NCBI GenBank assembly: GCA_030374735.1
Contig: JASCIV010000009.1
Coordinates: forward strand, 1 to 64,000
From: Gracilaria caudata
Lineage: Eukaryota > Rhodophyta > Florideophyceae > Gracilariales > Gracilariaceae
Length of the DNA: 64,000 nt
Reading direction: 5' to 3'
The number at the start of each line of letters is the position of its first letter. The first letter of the stretch is position 1. The notes below the pieces were generated by a model. That model was not told the DNA's origin. It searched no databases and worked only from the letters and a program-made list of their open reading frames with translations. Positions 8,955 to 20,761 of this stretch are shown piece by piece. The translations under genes were made by a program, and so were the position numbers.

Positions 8955-10572
8955 TCACATGCCTGTGTTTGCTGAGTTCATCATTTTCACATCCTGAAAA
9001 ATCCGTTTTGGTGGGACTTGATACTTTCGTTGAAACAGTTCCTGCATGATTGCCTGATTGGCAAGACCTTTATCTCCATACCACACTGCTCTCCACACTT
9101 CTTCCATAATCTTCTGGCGACGTCGAATTTCAGCTTCAGAGAAAGAACGCAAGATTGAATCAAGATGCATGATATCCCGTGGACGAACCCAAACAGCAAA
9201 TGAGCCCCAATCTATCAGGTCTTCGAAAGCTAATTCCTGTGCCTCGGATATTACAACTGGAATGCATCCCATGAGCAGTGCGTAGTACGGTCTTGGACTC
9301 CACGGATGCCATCCTGCACATACAAGCATAAGCTGTTAGTTCCAGTTCATATCTTTATGAAGGAAAGTATTGAGCAGGACCTTTCAGCACGTACCTTCTG
9401 GGGCTAGGCAGAAGCGACTGTTCATCATGTCATTGAGATAAGTTCGGGATCGGACGCCTGTGATTCTATAGTCTGAATTCCTGGCGAATTCAGAGACGAT
9501 GTATTGTCGAACCCCACCGGAAAAGTTCTTGCCCCTGTGGTCGTTAACGGACTGGAGTACGACCTGCACAACGGCGGCGTATGAGACAGTCAGCGGAGTT
9601 TGCACAGGGAGGAAAGAATGAATGGTGAATATGAAAGGACATTACACAGTTTGTTAGAACGATGCAAGAACGACCGGCCATGACGCAAAGAAGAAGAACT
9701 TCCGAGCCATGCTTCACAACAAGGATTTTGTTGTTCTGACTTACCTGACCACCGAAATGAGCGAGGTACGTTCTGGCATTGTCATGCGTTGTGGTGTAAA
9801 CAGTTGTCCAGTATGGATGAAGATACCCACGCAGGTTGGGTGGTATGGTGATATCTTTATGGGGGGTGTACTCTGATGCTGTAAACTCACCATTGTGCAC
9901 CATGAAAATACCGTTGTTGTACTTCTGCCAGTTCCCGGCGAGCCGAGCTGCAAAGCCTTGAGCAAAGACATAAACATGATCGCGTCCGCTACTACGATTC
10001 CAGAACGGATATTGATCGATAATCCAGCCCATGGCTGCCTCAAAATTTTGTCCGACACGTTGAACGTTGTTCGGTTGATGTTGTATTAAATCGCATGTTG
10101 CGTAGATTGGGACGTAGAAGAAGTCGGCTTCGTCCGGATTTTGTGTGCGAATGTGGCTTTTCAGAAGGAAGCGATGAATATGTACTTCACTTGAATAGAA
10201 ATTAGTATCGCAGCGAGGGTCTCTTATAGGACCTGGGCGTTTTATGCTTTCTTGGACAAGATAGGCGTTGAAGATAGGTGGTATGTCGTAAACGAATATG
10301 CGCAATCTTTGTCGAGCGTATTGTGGGTCTGCCCATTTCTCTAGGGTTCCGACGAGTGATTGGGGTGGTTGCAAATTGTGGCGACGGGTGAGCCCGATTT
10401 GAAGCAACTGCAGTGACAAGAGAGCGACGCAGAACACGTAGCAAAAACATTTGTTTGATGTGAACAGTCGTACGGGAAAGCTTTTGTGCAGAGGTGGGAA
10501 TCGTCGGCGAAAAACACTCTTAGCCATGATGGAAGCTGTTTGACTCGTACGAGTAGGGAACGCAGATGGCAT
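8955..10572 (-). CDS. Exostosin-family glycosyltransferase (GT47-like), three exons
   Basis: Exons are 10572-9745, 9563-9395 and 9313-8955, joined at CAG/GTAAGT...TGCAG, GAAG/GTACGT...TGCAG, with phases that agree; introns are 181 and 81 nt. The product is 451 residues. It is a type II membrane protein: a basic N-terminus, then one hydrophobic anchor (CFCYVFCVALLSLQLLQIGL), then a lumenal catalytic domain, as expected for the Golgi. Family signatures are RIFVYDIPPIFN, DEADFFYVPIY, and across the last junction FCLAPEGWHPWSPRPYYALL with GCIPVVIS, the nucleotide-sugar-binding region of exostosins. Exostosins build heparan sulfate or plant wall glycans; here a role in cell-wall or matrix glycan synthesis is inferred, and donor and acceptor are unknown. 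The next in-frame ATG (10527) is an alternative start. Confidence 0.88.
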
Positions 10573-11658
10573 AAACAGGTTGGAGGGATGTAAGAACCCC
10601 TGCGACGTGGGAGCCAAAGAGATGTGTCTTAAACAAGCTCTTGGAGTTCACATTATGTAAACGGTAGAACGCTACCCTTGTAGAAGTGGCGCTGCAGGGC
10701 ACACGGTTTTCGAACAATGCACCGAACAGTACATCTGAGGTGCAGAAAGTGCGCGAGGTCCTACAGTGTCGTGAGATTAAAGTTAATCTGTGCCGTCAGA
10801 GAGGCCGAAATCGAAGAGTTGTTGTGGTGGATAACATTAGTTGACAGAGGACTGTATCTACTGACGTAGAAATTATGATGAGGATTAACAATGCCCATAG
10901 CTGGCTATTTCATGCCCAAATGGTTCATGCCCATATTGGGCGTGAAAAGGAGGCTGGTGCACGTCCTGAGACTCGGGTCAGAGACTGCTGGAAGCGATGG
11001 AATGAGCTTGCGCAGTGGCTGGTAGTGGGCATGATAGTGTGATTTTGGCGTGTCGAGTCGAGTCACAGGAGCGGCCTGCGGAGTATCGCGAGCTGAAGGG
11101 CTGGAAGAAGGGCACGGTTTAAACGAACGCTTCAACTAGATCGCGACCGCCGATTATCGAGCTGGTCTCGCCATGCGAGTGGTGATGACACGTCTGCGAG
11201 GCGCAGCGCTGAACTGGACAACTGGAACGCCAACGGCGTGGCGCCACGGCGCGAGGCACGGAGGAAGCGGCGATAGAGCGCGCCACGGCGACGCGCGCGC
11301 GGCGCGCAGCGAAGGTGAGCCCCGGGACGAACCGAATGGCGAAGCCGCAACGCCGCGGCGCGCAGCCAGCGGGTGACCGCCACCTCAGCACGTGCCACGT
11401 GGCAGACGGCGCGCACGCGCGTTGCTTCCGCGCTGACGTGAGCTGTCGCGACATGATCCACACGCCCGCGCACAACGCCGCGCACTGCGCGTTGGCGCAG
11501 TCGCCGGCACAGGCAGCGCGCCACTCGCCGCGTAGCGCCTTGCGCCATTGCTGCGTGCCGGCCGACTTGCCGCCGCTCGTTCAGTGTGTCATCGTAGCCG
11601 CCTCTTGCGCACCTCCGTCGTCGTCGTCCCGCCCATCTCCCCTTCCCCCCACCCCGTC
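10573..11658. other. Divergent intergenic region with repeat motif and GC-rich island
   Basis: This 1.1-kb region separates two divergent genes. At 10661-10683 is one copy of the dispersed motif GGTAGAACGCTACCCTTGTA. From about 11150 the base composition changes sharply to GC-rich, CpG-dense sequence that continues into the next gene. Long open frames on both strands here are a by-product of the composition and none resembles a known protein. Confidence 0.6.
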
Positions 11659-13472
11659 ATGCGAGCGCCGTCGCCGTTCTCGTGGCGGCGCCACCGCTCG
11701 TCGCAGCCCGCCGATGCGCAGTCCTTTTCGTCAGAGTCCTCATCCATCCCGTACCATGCGACGCCAACTGCGCAGCTCTCGACACCTACCGCCTCCACCA
11801 GAGATCCCCCCTCCACCCCCACCCGCTCCCTTTCGCAGCCTTCCACATCCCGCCTGCCCATTTCCCGCGTCCTGCGCCGCCCCGTCCATCCCGACTCCGC
11901 CGACGTCACGCGCAACTCTACCAACTCCAGGCATTCTGACGTCTTTCCCCCGCAGCGTTTGCATGCGTTTGAGCCCTATCACCCGTTGTCGCCGCCCGAC
12001 TCACGTCGCGTTTCTAGTGCCGTCACTGTCACGCCCCCGGCTTCTTTTGACGTTACCTCCCCGCCTTCGCCGCCTTCCGCACCGCTTCCGATGCATCCAT
12101 GGCGCAAGGGACCAGCTTTCCGTCGAAAGCACAACGCGCACACAAAAGCCGCTCACCCCGCTCCTGCAGACCCGGTTTTCGGAGTTGGCCAGCAGAAGGA
12201 CGATCGTCCACTTCGCGAGGATGGTGAGCAGGTGCTCGTCAAGTTCCTCAGGTCTACATTAGGGCCAAAGGCGCAGGGAATTGCAGTCAGGCTCGTCAAC
12301 AAGACACCGCTTCCCTCCCAGTCTGCATTTACCTATGTCATCACCCAGGGTTCCGAAGATGAAGACGTTGACATGCTGCGCGCCCAGCTCATGTCTGGAA
12401 GACTCTTGGTGGTGGGAATGCGGTACGCCGCAACTGCCTGGGCCAATCTCTTGCTCGGTGATAGGTTTTTTGTTGCCAACAATCGTCAGAGACATGAGCT
12501 GGTGTACCGCCGTTCCACGTGCACCTGTATCATATGTAAAGTACGAGCAACTGAAAGGCCCCGAAGCATCGATCAAGCGGATCCTTCTGGTATGTCCGAC
12601 GACGTGTCCATCATGAGTACGCCCGCACCCCTCGCAAGAACACCTAGTCATTCCGCCATGGCCAATTTCGTCGTTCGCTTCAGCCTCCCAGACAAAACGG
12701 CCCTCAGTCGTATCGGGGCGTCGTCGTCATTCAGGGAATTGGAAATTGGCACTGTTGTTCGGTTAAACTATCGAGCCTCAGCGAAGCTCAAGCTTACTGA
12801 CGATGTCAAAGAGCTCCTCGGACATCTTGCGTACACTGGACCTATCTCTCACGAAGATATGTACAGAAAAGTTACCACCATTGGCGTCCATTATTATTTG
12901 TACAACAAGGGTAAAAAGGAGCGCAAGGTATACATTCAGGGTGAGCTCGTACGTCTGCCAATCAATGTTGGCATCATCAAGCTCGGCACCCAGCCAATGT
13001 ACATGCCGGAACTTGGTGCCACTTTCTGCCTGCATCGAAAACAGATAATGTCAATATACGTTGGAGAGATTGTCTTGGAGGGCAATTCGGTTGGTTCTTT
13101 CATCAAGACTGGAATTTACTATTATATTGGCTTTGGCGAGGAGAAAGGTGTTTGCCCAGTATATCCAAATAAGACTCTTGGTAAGGCCAGAATATTGGGG
13201 ATCAACGAATTGCTCCTGCATCATCACATGGTCGATGATCTAGAAGTCAGGTGCGTATAATCACTTTCTTCTGAGCCGCTAGTGACTTGTTTTTCATTCT
13301 TTTCGTCTCGAAGAGCAATTCCGTCGTTGTCTGCACTGCCGGGTCTAGTATTTCTCCGAGCATCGTATGGGCTTTAGCAGTGCCAGGACCTCCGGATTTT
13401 GCTGAAATTACTTCTTTTCTCGGTGATAGTGCTTCTTCTACTGAGTTGTATCCTTATGTACATATCAAATAG
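11659..13472 (+). CDS. Unidentified protein, disordered N-terminus, two exons
   Basis: I do not recognise this family. The frame is open from 11548, but the first ATG is at 11659. Exon 1 is 11659-13250; I infer a 65-nt intron 13251-13315 (GTGCGT donor, pyrimidine-rich TTTTTCATTCTTTTC, AG acceptor), with exon 2 at 13316-13472. That adds about 51 residues (ending in YPYVHIK) to LEV; without splicing the protein stops 5 bases later. The product is about 582 residues. Residues 1-150 are Ser/Pro/Arg-rich and low in complexity. The rest is well ordered in composition: EQVLVKFLRSTLGPKAQGIA, LLVVGMRYAATAWANLLLGDRFFV, a CTCIICK cysteine cluster, and a C-terminal segment rich in Tyr, Ile and Val. Coding bias is strong in exon 1, so I think the gene is real. 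Confidence 0.6.
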
Positions 13473-16400
13473 TTTCTTGTTGGATGCAGGGCTTCATATC
13501 GATGGAGAGCGAATCGATAGAAACCTAGCTAATTCGTAGTGCTTTACGTTTATAATTAGCCAGCTTATCTGCAAAAGACTGCAAAGAACAAAGTGAAACT
13601 TTAGCGAAGACTTGTCGACTTCTTTAGAGGGAGTTCATCTTGGGGGAAGTCTAGTCGTAACGCTTGTTCAAACGAATTATACGTATCTGCATTTTGCAAA
13701 AAACCTACTGATCATCGACAGCAGAAGAAAATCACCTTGGATTACCTCTCATCCCCCATCTTTCCGATGCGTTGAGGTTTATCTCTATCATCTCTCTCTC
13801 TTTATGAGCACATATGAGCGTAAATCCAGCTTAGCGTGGAGTACTTCGGTGTAAAGAAGCGTTCTCTCGCCAGAAAGACCAGTATTATTTCGGGCTATTT
13901 CCTGATATCAGAAACAACTAATCCTTACCGCTCGTCGCCATGTGTAAGTTATTGCACAAGACTGTGTCAGACGATTGCGGACCGAGGCGAATGCTTGCCC
14001 GAGCGAAGCGAGGCCAAGCTCTCAGCGGAGGTTGGTCCTGTCCGACAACATTAAAATTGTTTCTCCTTGTTAACATGTGGGCACTCGCTTCTGTTCCTGA
14101 AAATAGAGATCATCCTCCGTTGCAAAACAAGATTTATAAAGCAGACAACAGATATCCTTTACTGAACGGGACCGAGTTAAATACTGTGCAGAAATCGGCA
14201 AAACTGATCTGATCATACAAATCAAGGGTAACATTCGCAGCACAAAAGTCTCCATGTACAAGCGTCTTCGGGATATGGTAGCGATCGCTACCCCTGAGGC
14301 CTTTTCACATAACCGTTTTGCATACTTGATGAGCACATCTTTAGCCTCACTCGCATTGAAATGAGTTGCATCTCCAGATTTGGCAATATCTTCAGAAAGC
14401 ACAGTCCCACTCTGCGTCGAATGTCATTTCCGGCACCATGCTCTGCAGCTTGAGTACATTCGTGACCTTCATACCAGACTCAACAAACCTATCGGCCATA
14501 AAGGAATTCATTGCTTTTGAAATGTGAGCACCCTTGAAAGAGATCTCGGTTAGTATTCACAGGGCATGCATCCTCCAAGAGATGTTGACTTTGGTCATTC
14601 ATCAGCATCCATTTTCTCCCGTTATCTACGCCGACTCGAGTGGAAGTCGTTTACCGTACTTCTTGACAGCAGCAAGGAGGCTCAAATCTCGTCATAGAAA
14701 GCACCAGTTCCAAAGTAGAATACGGAGTTGCAGGTTCTTACGGCACGCAGTACACATCCTTGTGCTTTGCTGGAGACCTGTTGAATATCATGGGTGAATG
14801 TCTTGTAGCCACTACACTTCTAATCCAAGAAGTCGCTTTTGTAAACCGTTCAGGGCGCGAATACAAGGGCAGGGATAATGACGGTCCATATTGATCAAGA
14901 CTCTTGATTCAAGAGAGAGAGAGAGAGACTTTGATTTATTTTGTGCCTGGCGCTCTACACGAGGCATTTGATAGACCCAGTGCCTACCGGACAAACCATT
15001 GCATGGTATCCCATGTCGTCTAAAGTTTGAACTGTGTTATACTGCGACGTAGCACAAGCGTTGCATGGAACATTTCCGCCAAACATCCTCTCACCGATAC
15101 GGAGCTTCACCATTGTCTTCCATAATTCGGGTGCCACCGTAGGATTGTAGTGAGGACTTGGGTGAGATGTGAATGAGAGACAAGCTTCAGGTTATGAGCA
15201 AGATCGGATTCGTGCTACTTTGAGTCGCGTTGCAGTGGCCGTTGAAGTCCAGTTTGGAGCTTTGACGTCGTATATTCGATGAATTATGGCTTGTTGATAA
15301 ACATGCTGGAAGTGCAGCAAACGTCCTTTGGCTTCTGCGGAATGTCGTAGTCTCAAAAGAGAATTCTTGGCCCAGACCAAACCGTAGTTTGAGAGCGCTT
15401 GCCGTCCTCGCAAGAGCAATCCTATACGTGGGCACTAGTTGCAGTTGATTCTAGTTGCAGTTCTTGATTCAAGAGTCCCGAGTCGGTACTCGTTAAGTGC
15501 TCAATACTGTCAAAGAATTCCAAAACTGGAGAAAATATGGGATCCCTCTTTCTATCTTGTTCTCTCTTTCTCTCTCTCGCATACTGTCAAATATCGGTGC
15601 GCGGGGATCTTGCCCAGATCTTGCCAACATCCCCAACAACTACGATGCTTCCCTCAGGACCGAGGGGCACACTACATTTAGAGGCTGCGCCGCATTGGAC
15701 GTCAAAGAAACCATTGACGCCGCCCCTTTCGCCCTTTTCGCGCAACCCTCATTATCATTGGTCGGATCAGGCAAAAGGACCAGCGCATGGCCTGGATCAT
15801 CACCTAATCCCAGAGTAGTTCCTCCGAAGAGTAGTCTGGGAAACCTCTGTCCAGAAGCTCCGCTGGAACTCTTCCGTCGAGGGAAAATTCAGGGAAACGG
15901 CGGTGAGCTCTTCTTCCGATACCACGCCTGCGACGTACTGCATACGTTCAGCTAGACAGGGCTCTTTTGACGACGTACCACCAAGGTCCGCATGGGGTAC
16001 TGATGAGTTAATCAGCTGCTTGGACGGGTTTAGCGACAACGGGGGATCCTGAGCGGTCCACAGAAACCTCTCGGTACCTGTCAATGATTCCTCTGATTAA
16101 GTGTCCAAAACGAGAAACTTACTTGTATATTCAGCAAAGGCGATGTGTTTCTGATTATCAGCTCTTTTAAGGACCTCGCACTCGGCTCTCAAGAGAATCA
16201 ATCGGTATGCATCATTGGAAACGTTTTGCACATTTGCACAAAGGATATGCAAACTGGCTGTGACGACGTCATGTAAAACTGTTGGAAGCCCCGTTTATAT
16301 GATCTGTGAGAACATCGCCGCTTTTCGGATGAAAAGCTAAGGCAGAGTGGCTTTCCATCATGATAAGATTTGAATGATGATGACGATTTGTTTTGTTTAT

Positions 16401-17112
16401 TGCTTAAGAGGGCCGTCCAAGCCTGACCATTTACAGCGCCTACTCGAAGCCTGCTGTTTACTCCACACGGTGGGTTTAAACAACGTACAGCGACGAAGAA
16501 CTCCGCAAGTGTGCACACAAGCGCAATTGCTGAAGCTCCAGCATTTGTGTGGGGCAAACAAAACCCCGGTTCGTGGAGATGAACTTATCTATCTTATAAA
16601 ACCTTTGATAATGCCTGCGAATGCAGGTGAAGGATCTTCACTAAAGGCAGTATTGGACAAACGTATGAAACTGAAAAGTACAAGGATAGTGCACATCTTT
16701 TGATGACACACATGATCATCACGAGGTTCTTGAGCCGTGAGGGCAGGGGCGACACGTCAGACATAACCTTACCTTTGTACCAGCAACCCGCTTTGCAGTC
16801 TAATCCTCTTCTGCTCTACTGCAGATAGGTGTGAGAGATCTGCAAATGGTATAGTGCTGCACTGACGGCTTTTTTTCATGGTTTGATTGAACACTACGAA
16901 CGGCAGCTGTGCATTTGCCGTTACGAAGGAGAAATGACTCATTCTAATTTCGTTGTATCTACTGGGACGCTCGCATATCATGCTACACACACCTCGAGAG
17001 CAAAATGGACTGTTTTGAAGAAAAGATGTGAGCAGAATAATATCTCTTTCTCCAGCTGATATTTGCTCCACGCCAAAACGAGCCTCAATCAGTTTGAGAG
17101 AGTAAGCCTTTT
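13473..17112. other. 3.6-kb gene-poor region
   Basis: No gene is supported here. Pyrimidine tracts occur at about 13788-13800 and 15548-15580 and a GA tract at 14913-14929. Two copies of TCTTGATTCAAGAG (14902 and 15462) bracket a stretch holding a possible reverse-transcriptase-like fragment, listed separately. Minus-strand frames at 14070-14402, 15800-16084 and 16198-16557 have no similarity I can name and no sensible splicing between them. The stretch looks like decayed repetitive DNA. Confidence 0.5.
14902..15475 (-). mobile_element. Possible decayed retroelement fragment between short direct repeats
   Basis: On the minus strand 14955-15137 encodes about 60 residues including KLRIGERMF, a CNAC pair, then DMGYHAMVCPVGTGS. 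The order LRxG, CxxC, GxHAxxC resembles the zinc-binding tail seen at the end of many LINE-type reverse transcriptase proteins (usually G-D-H-A-x-x-C). Flanking frames are broken by stops. The stretch is bounded by two identical 14-base sequences, TCTTGATTCAAGAG, at 14902-14915 and 15462-15475, each nearly palindromic. Both observations are short; chance resemblance cannot be excluded and no catalytic reverse-transcriptase motif is present. Confidence 0.25.
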
Positions 17113-19745
17113 TCAAAACTTTTCTTCACGGAAAACATACCGAACGTTGAATGATCGAGTGAGAGAATCAGGAACAGTGGGAGCAGTACCCTGAGAAAAC
17201 AAAAGGGATTGCATACGAGCAACATCTGCGGTCTCCCGAGCCGTTGAGATGCTCCTATATCTCGAATCAAACATAGCCATTGTCGCAGCTTGTTTCACTT
17301 CAGCTGCCATTTGTGGTGGCCCGCAAAAGAAAATACCTGCTGTGGTTCCGTTCTTCATCTTGGATGTGAAGCTCTTGAAAATCTGCTGCCAATTCGGACG
17401 TCCATAATTGTCTCGGAACAACAATTCTCCATGAAAGGAACCCGGACGTCGTGGAAGGGACTTCTTCTGATTTCTTTCTGGGTTCTGTTCTCGAGTTATG
17501 AACCTATGCAGACGAACAAAAGAAGAGTTTCCAACTGTTTTGGAAAGCTCTTCAATTAGCCATCGGTCATCATCCCGGGTCTTCGTAGTCCATATAAAAT
17601 CTACGGATTTGGTTGTTTGATAGGATTTCCGTACCGTGTCAGAAAGTAATGCTCTCCGGCCAACTATGCGAAAATACCGGAACAAGAACGTCGTAACAAG
17701 CACGGGCCATCCAATATTGAATTCGAAAGTCGCAATATGGCCGGTTCCCGTGCCTTTTCCAGCCAATGCCATGATATCAAACACGAGAGGCAAACATGAC
17801 AAAGGCAACAGGATGAACCATTCTTCAATAATAGCACGCCTCTCAGAAAATAATTCCGATAACATTGCAAACAGGAGCATTTTGAAAAAGATGCTCGAGA
17901 GGATGGCATCAACCCATGTAAAGAAACGGTTACGAAACACATCGGTTCCTTCCCCGACGAAGTCAACCATTGAGAAAGCTACGGCAAGGAGACTCATTGA
18001 CAGCCGAGTGAGTAAAAGCCAAAGCATGAGAGTATTAAACATTGACGTACTGGCGAGAGTATACAAAAACTGACTCCTTGTTTGAGTCGGAATGATGGAA
18101 TAATCTTCATGATCCCTTGATCTAATCATGTGAGGAGTTTTCTTAATATCGGCAAGAAATGGGCGTGATTGCCTACGCGGACGTTTCATGCCGTCAAGGA
18201 AAACTGTTCTTCCGGCGTCTTGTATATCTGGTCCTCTTATGTCGTCTTCTCCGCTCTCAGATACGGAATTTTCCGAGCGCCACGAAGATCTAGAAGTCAC
18301 ATCGATTACATTGTCCTCTTGGGTCCTCCGAAAAAAATTCCTGGTTATCGCTTCATTGATATCTTTCGTGACGCTGCAACAAGAAACAGTTCTTTTGGGT
18401 CAGTTCTCATAAATTTGGCTTTCGACTGCAGCTAAGCCTGAAAGACATGACAGCAACTTACCTGCAGAAGGGCGTGGCTCCTACGCCACCAGAAATGAGC
18501 AGGATTTTCTCATACTGTCCCACATGTTGAGCTGGAGCTCCGTAGGGTCCCCTTATTTTCACTTCAAACGAATGTACTGGTTCTCGGGTTTCTGGGTGGA
18601 GTCCGGCTTTGCAAAGCTCATGAAGTTCTCCAGTCCAATCACCGACATTCTTAATGAAGAAAAGTATGTTTTCTTCGTGGGGTGCAGACGCCATGGTGAA
18701 AGCTTTGATTGTGGAAAATGGAGTGAAACAGCAGTGGATGTTAGAACAATTAAGCGCATGTGGGAGTATTCGGAACGGCTACCCCCGTGCATTTTGAGTC
18801 GATAAACTTACGATGCCACTGAGTACGACTTATCAGCGGTACGCAGAGCTCAGCATACTGACCAGCACGATAACGAAACGGCCTAGGGAAAGATAATCGA
18901 ACTGTGTTTGATACAAAGACAGTCAGAATTCTTCAAAATCGCGCGTTTAAGTCTTGGGTAGATTGTCATAACTCACTTACTTCCCCTCCCTGAACATGGT
19001 GACGACACTCCGCTCCGACTCGTACATATAGGGATGCATTGTTTTGAAACGCAACAGTTACTGATTTGTCTATGCAATAGAGAACTATCGGTACGATTAC
19101 CCACCTGTACGTGTAAATCACGCCATCATAGAAACCATGAAGCATAAGTAATGGCAGAAGTATTGCTGCGCCAAAAAGATGGACGTAGATAAATCTCTCA
19201 TAATTGGCTCGTCTTGCTGGTGCAACCGCTGTAACGAAGATGACCATGAAGATGAAAAGTAGAGTACAGCCAGTTATGAAGCAATAAGTCCACTTTCCAA
19301 ACCCTGGCGTCCAAAATTTCCGGGTGAGGCCTGCTATCGAGTGAAAGATACCATGGAATACGGCTAAAATGAACGAGAACACAGCCACCAGTATGTGCAT
19401 CTCGGGCATGGCATGATCCAGTGGCAGCAACGAGCCTACAGGAGTAGAGCGGAGCAGTGTTAGTGTTCTCCGTGAGGCGAGCAACATTACAACCGCAATG
19501 TTCAGGTTGAGAAGAAAACCGGTTCCTCTCGCGATTGCAACGGTCCATGCCACAAAGTTGTCATCTTTCCAGTTCTTATATTCTTTTACGGCCGCAACGA
19601 AGAAAAGGACGATGTTTCCGAGGCAATAGCTGAGCACAAAAGTGTAAGTTGGACTATAGCATTGAAGCTTTGCGTCTATTGACGCGAGAAATCTGAGCGT
19701 TTGTTCACGTTTTGTTTGTGGACTGTCCGTAGTTGTTGGAATCAT
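17113..19745 (-). CDS. NADPH oxidase / respiratory burst oxidase homologue, four exons
   Basis: Exons are 19745-18977, 18901-18812, 18702-18462 and 18373-17113 (introns 75, 109 and 88 nt; all GT-AG, phases agree), giving 786 residues. NOX enzymes pass electrons from NADPH through FAD and two haems across a membrane to make superoxide. Visible features: haem-ligand histidine pairs H117/H131 and H189/H203 in the N-terminal helices; LLNLNIAVVMLLASRRTL typical of NOX; FRYRAGQY and HPFT (286-289) for FAD; GGVGATPF (~358) and FFCGPP (~715) for NADPH; and a terminal aromatic, REEKF. There are no EF-hands, unlike plant RBOHs. After GGVGATPFCS comes a ~250-residue insertion holding about four hydrophobic helices (roughly 466-500, 518-540, 551-573, 583-600) before the rest of the NADPH fold. 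I recall this insertion as a red-algal trait. Ferric reductase is the main alternative, but the overall pattern is NOX. Confidence 0.9.
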
Positions 19746-20761
19746 ATCGAGAAGTGGGCAAATATGTGAATGATGGATTGAACACGGTCACTAAGACTGC
19801 GGAGTGAGGGTAGTTGACCTTCTCTAGCGAGCGGGAAAATGCTTTGATTGCCGTACGTGAAAGTTCAACGGAATCACCGTTACTAAGGTACGAATGACTG
19901 CGCAGTATGAAACGTCGGCTAGGAATTCTAAGGAAGGATGGTCGAGCTAGGTATTACAAGTATACGCAGTCTTCAGGCAGTATAATGACGCAAGTTGCAA
20001 ATCACAGAAACAAAACGACACCCGTTTAAGGAACGGTTGAATTTGGGAATCATGCGAGCAGAGTTCTCTATGGCACAGTCCTTGACATTCATTGAAGAGC
20101 AGACTTTCGTCTGTTAGTCTACGTTTGACGGGTCTGTGACACACCTGCCAACCACTCCACAAATATTGCGTGGCGGAACACCGTGTGTCGCCGCGCAATA
20201 TTTGTGGAGTGGTTGGGGTTGTGCGAAATGTAACAAAATTGGGTACCGGGTACATAATCATGATCATCAGGGGTATGACGATGACGATGATGATAATGTT
20301 GTGCCCCATGTACGCTTTGTACTCAACTCAAGTGTGCTTCCTCTTCTCTACTGTAGGTAAAGGGTTACCATCCTGTGAATGCAGAGGTGGCGGAAGTCAA
20401 TCCACACTACCGATAGTCCTCTCTCCTCACAAAGGCCAAGCACTGCTGCGGCGATGTCTTACGGCCTGTGGAAGTGACTGGGCCTTTCTTTTGAGAAGTG
20501 GTGTTCCTGCGAGTTCGATATCTCCTTGGACAGAAAGAAAACTGTCGGGACTCGTCGAGAATGAATCAATTGAAACCTCGAATAAAGAGGAACAGATTTT
20601 TCGAGCTTTCTACAAAGGTGTGGTTTTTGTCCTTGCAAAAACCGTGATGATGATGGGAGATCGTCAGCATGTTGCTATTGTGAAATACACCTGAGTTGAA
20701 GACCGCAAGTTATTGAAGGCAGTCCTGCTGAAATTCGTTCCCGATAACAACATTTGACGTG
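19746..20761. other. Divergent intergenic region (NADPH oxidase / unidentified protein)
   Basis: Promoters of both flanking genes should lie here. The region holds a long stem-loop (20148-20216, listed separately) followed by an imperfect ATGATCATCAGG / GATGACGATGACGATGATGATAATG tract at about 20260-20300. Open frames at 20136-20360 and 19947-20309 are the two strands of the same palindrome and are not genes. Confidence 0.6.
20148..20216. repeat. 28-bp near-perfect stem-loop
   Basis: Left arm 20148-20175 and right arm 20189-20216 pair along 28 bases with one mismatch; the outer 23 bp are perfect. The left arm begins CCAACCACTCCACAAATATT. The loop is 13 nt (GAACACCGTGTGT). No coding role is likely. 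It could be the terminal part of a small inverted-repeat transposon that lost its centre, or a transcribed hairpin. Confidence 0.85.

Noticed and set aside
11119..11548. Arg/Ala-rich frames on both strands in the GC-rich island
   Set aside because: High GC removes stop codons on all frames; the translations are Arg/Ala/Pro/Ser low-complexity with no conserved core.
20136..20360. Opposite-strand frames with nearly identical peptides (TPQILRG...QYLWSGW)
   Set aside because: The similarity is produced by the stem-loop read on both strands, not by two genes.
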